Shown piece after piece: positions 41,350-44,892 of a DNA stretch of 44,892 nucleotides (the stretch's first letter is position 1; each line of letters starts with the position of its first letter). The translations under genes were made by a program, and so were the position numbers. The notes beneath the pieces were generated by a model, which searched no databases, was not told where the DNA came from, and worked only from the letters and a program-made list of their open reading frames with translations. Source of the DNA: Bacillota bacterium (GTDB lineage: Bacteria > Bacillota > Limnochordia > Limnochordales > ZCTH02-B6); NCBI GenBank assembly GCA_017656145.1, contig JACDOI010000018.1, forward strand, positions 1-44,892. Direction: 5' to 3'.

Positions 41350-41846
41350 CCGGACGCGGCCTGCCGGTCCGGGCCGGAGGGGCCTACGCCTGCCCGCTGG
41401 TGGGCAACCCGGGCGGCCGCAGCCGCGGCGATACCGGCTACGAGATCGTCGAGGAATGTGTGCACCTGTCCTGACCGGTGGCTGTTGAGCTTACCAATGA
41501 TCCCCAACTTTCGCTTGTCGAGATACCCGAAGCTCGTCAGCCCGACCGACCCGTAGAGATTGGTGATGCCCAGGGCGAGAATTTCATCCACCCCATACAG
41601 CGGCTCGTCCCGCCGGACGATGGCGTTGAGCGGCTCCGGCAGCCCGTTGCGCTCGGCCAGCACGTCCAGGGCAATGCCCGTCAGAATCGCGTGTTGCGCC
41701 TCCCGCTTGCCGATAACCGTCTCGACGCTCCGGACGCACTCCTCAAGGGGCACATCGTCGGGACCGCACAGTTCGGCCACGATCTGCGCGATGTCCGTCA
41801 CCTTTACGCCTCGTTCCTCAAGCAGCCTGAGGACGACGTCTTTCAT
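41346..41846 (-). CDS. pgpA: Phosphatidylglycerophosphatase A (YutG type)
   Basis: Dephosphorylates phosphatidylglycerol phosphate in membrane lipid synthesis. About 166 residues. The open reading contains VTDIAQIVAELCGPDDVPLE, SVETVIGKREAQHAILTGIA, VRRDEPLYGVDEILALGITN and LYGSVGLTSFGYLDKRKLGI, which match the YutG/PgpA family of Bacillota. ATG at 41846 has GGAGG eight bases upstream; the longer open frame overlaps dnaE. It follows dnaE by 62 bp. The low-similarity LtpC-like relatives share this fold, so the enzymatic assignment is by family. Confidence 0.82.
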   Translation of the reverse strand: MKDVVLRLLEERGVKVTDIAQIVAELCGPDDVPLEECVRSVETVIGKREAQHAILTGIALDVLAERNGLPEPLNAIVRRDEPLYGVDEILALGITNLYGSVGLTSFGYLDKRKLGIIGKLNSHRSGQVHTFLDDLVAGIAAAAAARVAHQRAGVGPSGPDRQAASG

Positions 41847-41908
41847 CCGAATCACCTCCGGGAGCCGCTTCACCGCGGGGACCGGCCTTGGGCTTTCCCC
41901 TACGCAAA

Positions 41909-44875
41909 CTACGGGAGCCGGGTAAAACCGGTGATCCCTCCATCCCGCGCCAAGCCCGAAAGCGCCTCCCAAAGCTCCGGTGCCGGTCGCACCCACCAGT
42001 TTCTCCCAGCCAAAACGCTGACTTTGGCCCCGCCCGCCGGAAGCCGGACGATGACGGGCACCGGTCCCCGGTTCCGGCCCAACACGCGGCGCAGGCGTTG
42101 CACGGCGGGGCCAGCATCCGCCGGCAAGTCGATGACTACCGCCGGGCCTTCCCCGTCCAGCATATCAGAATCGGCCGGCGGTTCGCCAACCGGTCGATGT
42201 TCCGCCTCCGCAGAAGCGAACATGGCCGTCTGCCCGAAAGGGGTGGAACCGCTGGGCCCATCCAGGAGAGCGCCCGCCGCGGCCGCCATCCGTTCGCGGC
42301 TTTCCCCGAAGCAATCGCAGGCGCCGGCGGACACCAGCGCAAGAAGAGCCGGGCGGCTCAACCGTCCCCCTACCCGCCGGCACAAGTCCGCCAACGATTC
42401 GTACGGCACGGCCCCCCGGGCGGCCACGATAGCTTCGGCCAACGGCCGGCCCACGTGCCGGATGGCCGCCAGGCCGAACCGGATCTCGCCATCTCCGGTG
42501 ACGGTGAACTCGACGTCGCTTTCATTGATGTCCGGAGGCAACACCCGCACGCCCATTCGACGGCAAGCGGCCTCGTAGCGGCGGATCCGGTCGGGATCGC
42601 CTTTCGCCGAAGACAGCTGCGCCGCCAGAAATTCGGCCGGGTAGTGGGCCCGCAAGTAGGCGGTTTCATAGCTGATGAGCGCGTAGGCTACCGAATGGCT
42701 TTTGTTGAACCCGTAACCGCCAAACCGGACCAACTCCGCAAAAACCTGCTCGGCCACCTCCCGGCTCACGCCCCGGGCCGCCGCCCCGGACACGAACCGG
42801 TTCCGCTCGGCGGCCAGCAGTTCCGGTTGCTTTTTGGCCATGCCCTTTCTCAAGTTGTCGGCCTGCTCGGGACTGAAACCGGCCATGTCCATGGCGATGC
42901 GCATGACCTGCTCTTGATACAGGATGATCCCCTCAGTCTCCCGGAGAATCGGTTCCAACAGCGGGTGGAGGTACACCACCTTCTCCTGGCCCCGCCGCCG
43001 GCGCAAAAACGTCTCGATCCGGTGCCCGGGTCCGGGCCGGCCCAAGGCCAACAGCGCCACCAGGTCCGCAAACCGGGCCGGCCGCATCCGTTCGGTGAGC
43101 CGTCGAAACGCGCGCGTCTCCAGCTGAAAGACGCCCTCGGTGCCGCCGCTGGAGAGCATCCGGTACACCGCCGGGTCGTCCAGCGGCAACGGCTCCGGCA
43201 CGGTGCCGCCCCGGTGGGCGATCAAGTCCTTGGCCCGGCGGATAACGGTCAACGTTCGCAGGCCAAGAAAGTCCACCTTCACATATCCGAGGGCTTCCAG
43301 GTCTTCCATCGGGTACTGGGTCAATTGAGGACCGCCGGCGCCCTGGATGAGCGGCAACTCGAGCTCGAGGGGACCAGGACCCACCACCACCCCGGCGGCG
43401 TGCACCGAAACGTGCCGCGGGGCGCCCTCCACCAGGAGGGCAGCGGCCAGCAAACGTCCCAATTGCGGATCCCGGCGGGCTTTGCCCAGCTCGGGCACCG
43501 CGTCGATAGACGCTGCCAGGGTCATCCCCGGCTCTTTTGGGATGAGCCGGGCTAGGCGGTCGACCCGTTCCGCAGGTACGCCCATGGCCCGGCCCGTCTC
43601 CCGCACTGCCGCGCGCGCCGCGAAGGTCGCGAAGGCCGCGATGTGGGACACCCTTTCCGGGCCCAATCGCTGGCGGACGTATTCGAGCACCTCGGACCGG
43701 CGATCGTCACAGACGTCGATGTCGATGTCGGGCATCTCGCGGCGGGTGGGATTCAAAAACCGCTCAAACAAAAGGCCGTGGGCCAGCGGGTCCACCTCGG
43801 TGATCCTCAGGCAGTAGGCAACCAGGCTCCCCGCGGCCGACCCTCGCCCGGGGCCCACCGGGATCCCCCGGTCCTTGGCCCAGCCGACCACATCCGCGAG
43901 AAGGAGGAAATAGTCGGCCATGCCCATCCGGCCAATGATCGAAATCTCGTGCTCCAAACGGCGCTCGACCGGATCGGGCAGCGCATCCCCGAACCGGCGC
44001 CGGGCGCCCTCGCGCGCGGCGCGCGCCAGCGCGACGTCGGACCGCTGGCCGCCCGGCGAAAACGACGGCAGGCGCCAGATGCCCAAGCCCAGATCGAGCT
44101 GGCACATCTCCGCGATGCGGGCGGTGTTGGACAGCGCCTCGGGAACGTCCTCAAACAGCGCCGCCATTTCAGCGCCGCTCTTGAAATACGCCTCCCGGGA
44201 CTCCGGCCCCGCCGGGAACGTACGATCTGTCTGGGAGGCCAGGCGTCTTAGCGCGGCGTAGGCGGCAGCCTGCCCGGGGTGAATGAAACGCACGTCATTG
44301 GTGGCCACAAGGCCTACATCGGCGCGGCGGGCAAGCTCGATCAGCTTCCGGTTGAGATCCCTCTGGCCCGGGAGGCCGAGATCTTCCAGTTCGATGTAAA
44401 ACCCGTCAGGACCGAACCGCTCCCGGAACGCCCGGGCCGTCTCCCAGGCTTCCTCCTCTCGCCCTTGCGCAACAAGCCCGGCGAGTTCTCCCTCCCGGCC
44501 GCCGCTCAGGACGATGAGCCCGTCGCCAAAGCGCCACAAGTCGTCGCGGCTCACCCCCGGTCCCTGCCGGACGGAAGCCGTAGCTGCGACGGTGGCCAGC
44601 CGGCACAGGTGGCGATAGCCCTCCATGTCGCGGGCCAGGGCGACCACCGACCCGCGGCCGGGTCCGAGCGACAATTGGCAACCGAGGATGGGCCGCACCC
44701 CGGCTTCCACCGCTTCCCGATAAAACCGGGCCGCACCGAACATGCCGTTCCGATCGGTCAACGCCACGGCGGGCATGCCGAGTTGGGCTGCCCGGCGCAC
44801 CAGGTCGCGGGGTGAGGGGACCGCTTCCAGCAGGCTGAAATGGGAATGGTGTGCCGGGGGACCAAACCCGGCCCC
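41909..44875 (-). CDS. dnaE: DNA polymerase III alpha subunit (DnaE), 5' end at window edge
   Basis: Replicative or repair polymerase of family C. The PHP domain starts at AHHSHFSLLEAVPSPRDLV and LTDRNGMFGAARFYREAVEA. Polymerase motifs are intact: GPGRGSAAGSLVAYCLRI, the DxD metal pair in MPDIDIDVCDDRR (about residues 381-391 of the open frame), the third Asp in YVKVDFLGLRTLTVIRRA and FGGYGFNKSHSVAYALISYE. About 988 residues are open, against the usual 1100-1200. After the helix-hairpin-helix region (SAGACDCFGESRERMAA) the chain skips the LSGHPL segment and OB fold and goes to a tail ending TGFTRLP. No start codon lies between 44875 and an in-frame TAG at 44876-44878; GTG at 44800 would cut into the PHP domain. 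The C-rich window end suggests a truncated or misread N-terminus. Confidence 0.9.
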   Translation of the reverse strand, partial: GAGFGPPAHHSHFSLLEAVPSPRDLVRRAAQLGMPAVALTDRNGMFGAARFYREAVEAGVRPILGCQLSLGPGRGSVVALARDMEGYRHLCRLATVAATASVRQGPGVSRDDLWRFGDGLIVLSGGREGELAGLVAQGREEEAWETARAFRERFGPDGFYIELEDLGLPGQRDLNRKLIELARRADVGLVATNDVRFIHPGQAAAYAALRRLASQTDRTFPAGPESREAYFKSGAEMAALFEDVPEALSNTARIAEMCQLDLGLGIWRLPSFSPGGQRSDVALARAAREGARRRFGDALPDPVERRLEHEISIIGRMGMADYFLLLADVVGWAKDRGIPVGPGRGSAAGSLVAYCLRITEVDPLAHGLLFERFLNPTRREMPDIDIDVCDDRRSEVLEYVRQRLGPERVSHIAAFATFAARAAVRETGRAMGVPAERVDRLARLIPKEPGMTLAASIDAVPELGKARRDPQLGRLLAAALLVEGAPRHVSVHAAGVVVGPGPLELELPLIQGAGGPQLTQYPMEDLEALGYVKVDFLGLRTLTVIRRAKDLIAHRGGTVPEPLPLDDPAVYRMLSSGGTEGVFQLETRAFRRLTERMRPARFADLVALLALGRPGPGHRIETFLRRRRGQEKVVYLHPLLEPILRETEGIILYQEQVMRIAMDMAGFSPEQADNLRKGMAKKQPELLAAERNRFVSGAAARGVSREVAEQVFAELVRFGGYGFNKSHSVAYALISYETAYLRAHYPAEFLAAQLSSAKGDPDRIRRYEAACRRMGVRVLPPDINESDVEFTVTGDGEIRFGLAAIRHVGRPLAEAIVAARGAVPYESLADLCRRVGGRLSRPALLALVSAGACDCFGESRERMAAAAGALLDGPSGSTPFGQTAMFASAEAEHRPVGEPPADSDMLDGEGPAVVIDLPADAGPAVQRLRRVLGRNRGPVPVIVRLPAGGAKVSVLAGRNWWVRPAPELWEALSGLARDGGITGFTRLP

Positions 44876-44892
44876 CTACCGGACCCCCCCCG

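Noticed and set aside
41888-43555. A 555-codon plus-strand open frame under dnaE
   Set aside because: Antisense shadow of dnaE; His/Arg/Gln-rich with no family resemblance.

Overview
The window (44,892 bp, high GC) reads as a chromosomal segment of a high-GC member of the Bacillota. Bacillota markers are MtrB (the tryptophan-sensing TRAP protein), an accDA-pyk operon, SLH-domain cell-surface architecture, YutG-type PgpA and consensus sigma-A promoters. Two items suggest a diderm cell: a sedoheptulose-7-phosphate isomerase (GmhA) and the remains of a porin-like beta-barrel gene ending in Phe. Among diderm Bacillota (Negativicutes, Halanaerobiales, Limnochordia) the high GC and gene content fit Limnochordia best. 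That assignment is inference; no rRNA is present.

Layout. (1) 1-3654, minus: a binding-protein/permease/ATPase importer of the Fe(III)/AfuA-FbpABC type, preceded by gmhA. (2) 4.7-5.5 kb: a broken outer-membrane barrel gene. (3) 5.6-8.5 kb: a secreted His-rich protein with a hairpin-rich leader, threonine synthase, and a secreted YceI protein that appears to start with CTG. (4) 8.6-19.3 kb: a sugar-acid catabolic island with KDPG aldolase, KDG kinase, an Ldh2-type dehydrogenase, two SDRs, a DctPQM TRAP transporter, an IclR regulator with an obvious 23-bp palindromic operator, an aldo/keto reductase and an amidohydrolase. Together these suggest uptake and oxidation of a sugar or sugar acid to 2-keto-3-deoxygluconate, then phosphorylation and cleavage to pyruvate and glyceraldehyde-3-phosphate. 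The dehydratase that should make KDG is not in the window. (5) 19.4-28.0 kb, minus: OppDF ATPases without permeases, a nicotinate phosphoribosyltransferase, a lytic transglycosylase, and a tightly overlapping mgsA/coaE/mutM/polA run. (6) 28.3-32.8 kb: an SLH protein with a C-terminal 33-residue repeat, tRNA-Leu(CAA), uppP, and oligoendopeptidase F behind a 25-bp palindrome. (7) 32.9-41.3 kb, minus: a probable long transcription unit read as mtrB, a small DUF2007-like gene, accD, accA, pyk, ald, a nitrilase-family enzyme, a class III aminotransferase and an AIR-synthase-like protein. It starts at a perfect TTGACA-18-TATAAT promoter. (8) 41.3-44.9 kb: pgpA and dnaE, the latter running into the window edge.

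No complete novel defence or mobile system, CRISPR array or insertion sequence was seen. The best leads are the overlapping nitrilase/aminotransferase/AIR-synthase-like trio, a DnaE polymerase that seems to lack its OB-fold segment, mtrB heading the acetyl-CoA carboxylase operon with a leader able to sequester its own ribosome binding site, the IclR-operator/TRAP sugar-acid island, and the DW-repeat SLH protein. Coordinates for genes use the start codon best supported by a Shine-Dalgarno (SD) site, which often shortens the longest open frame because spurious open frames are common at this GC content.
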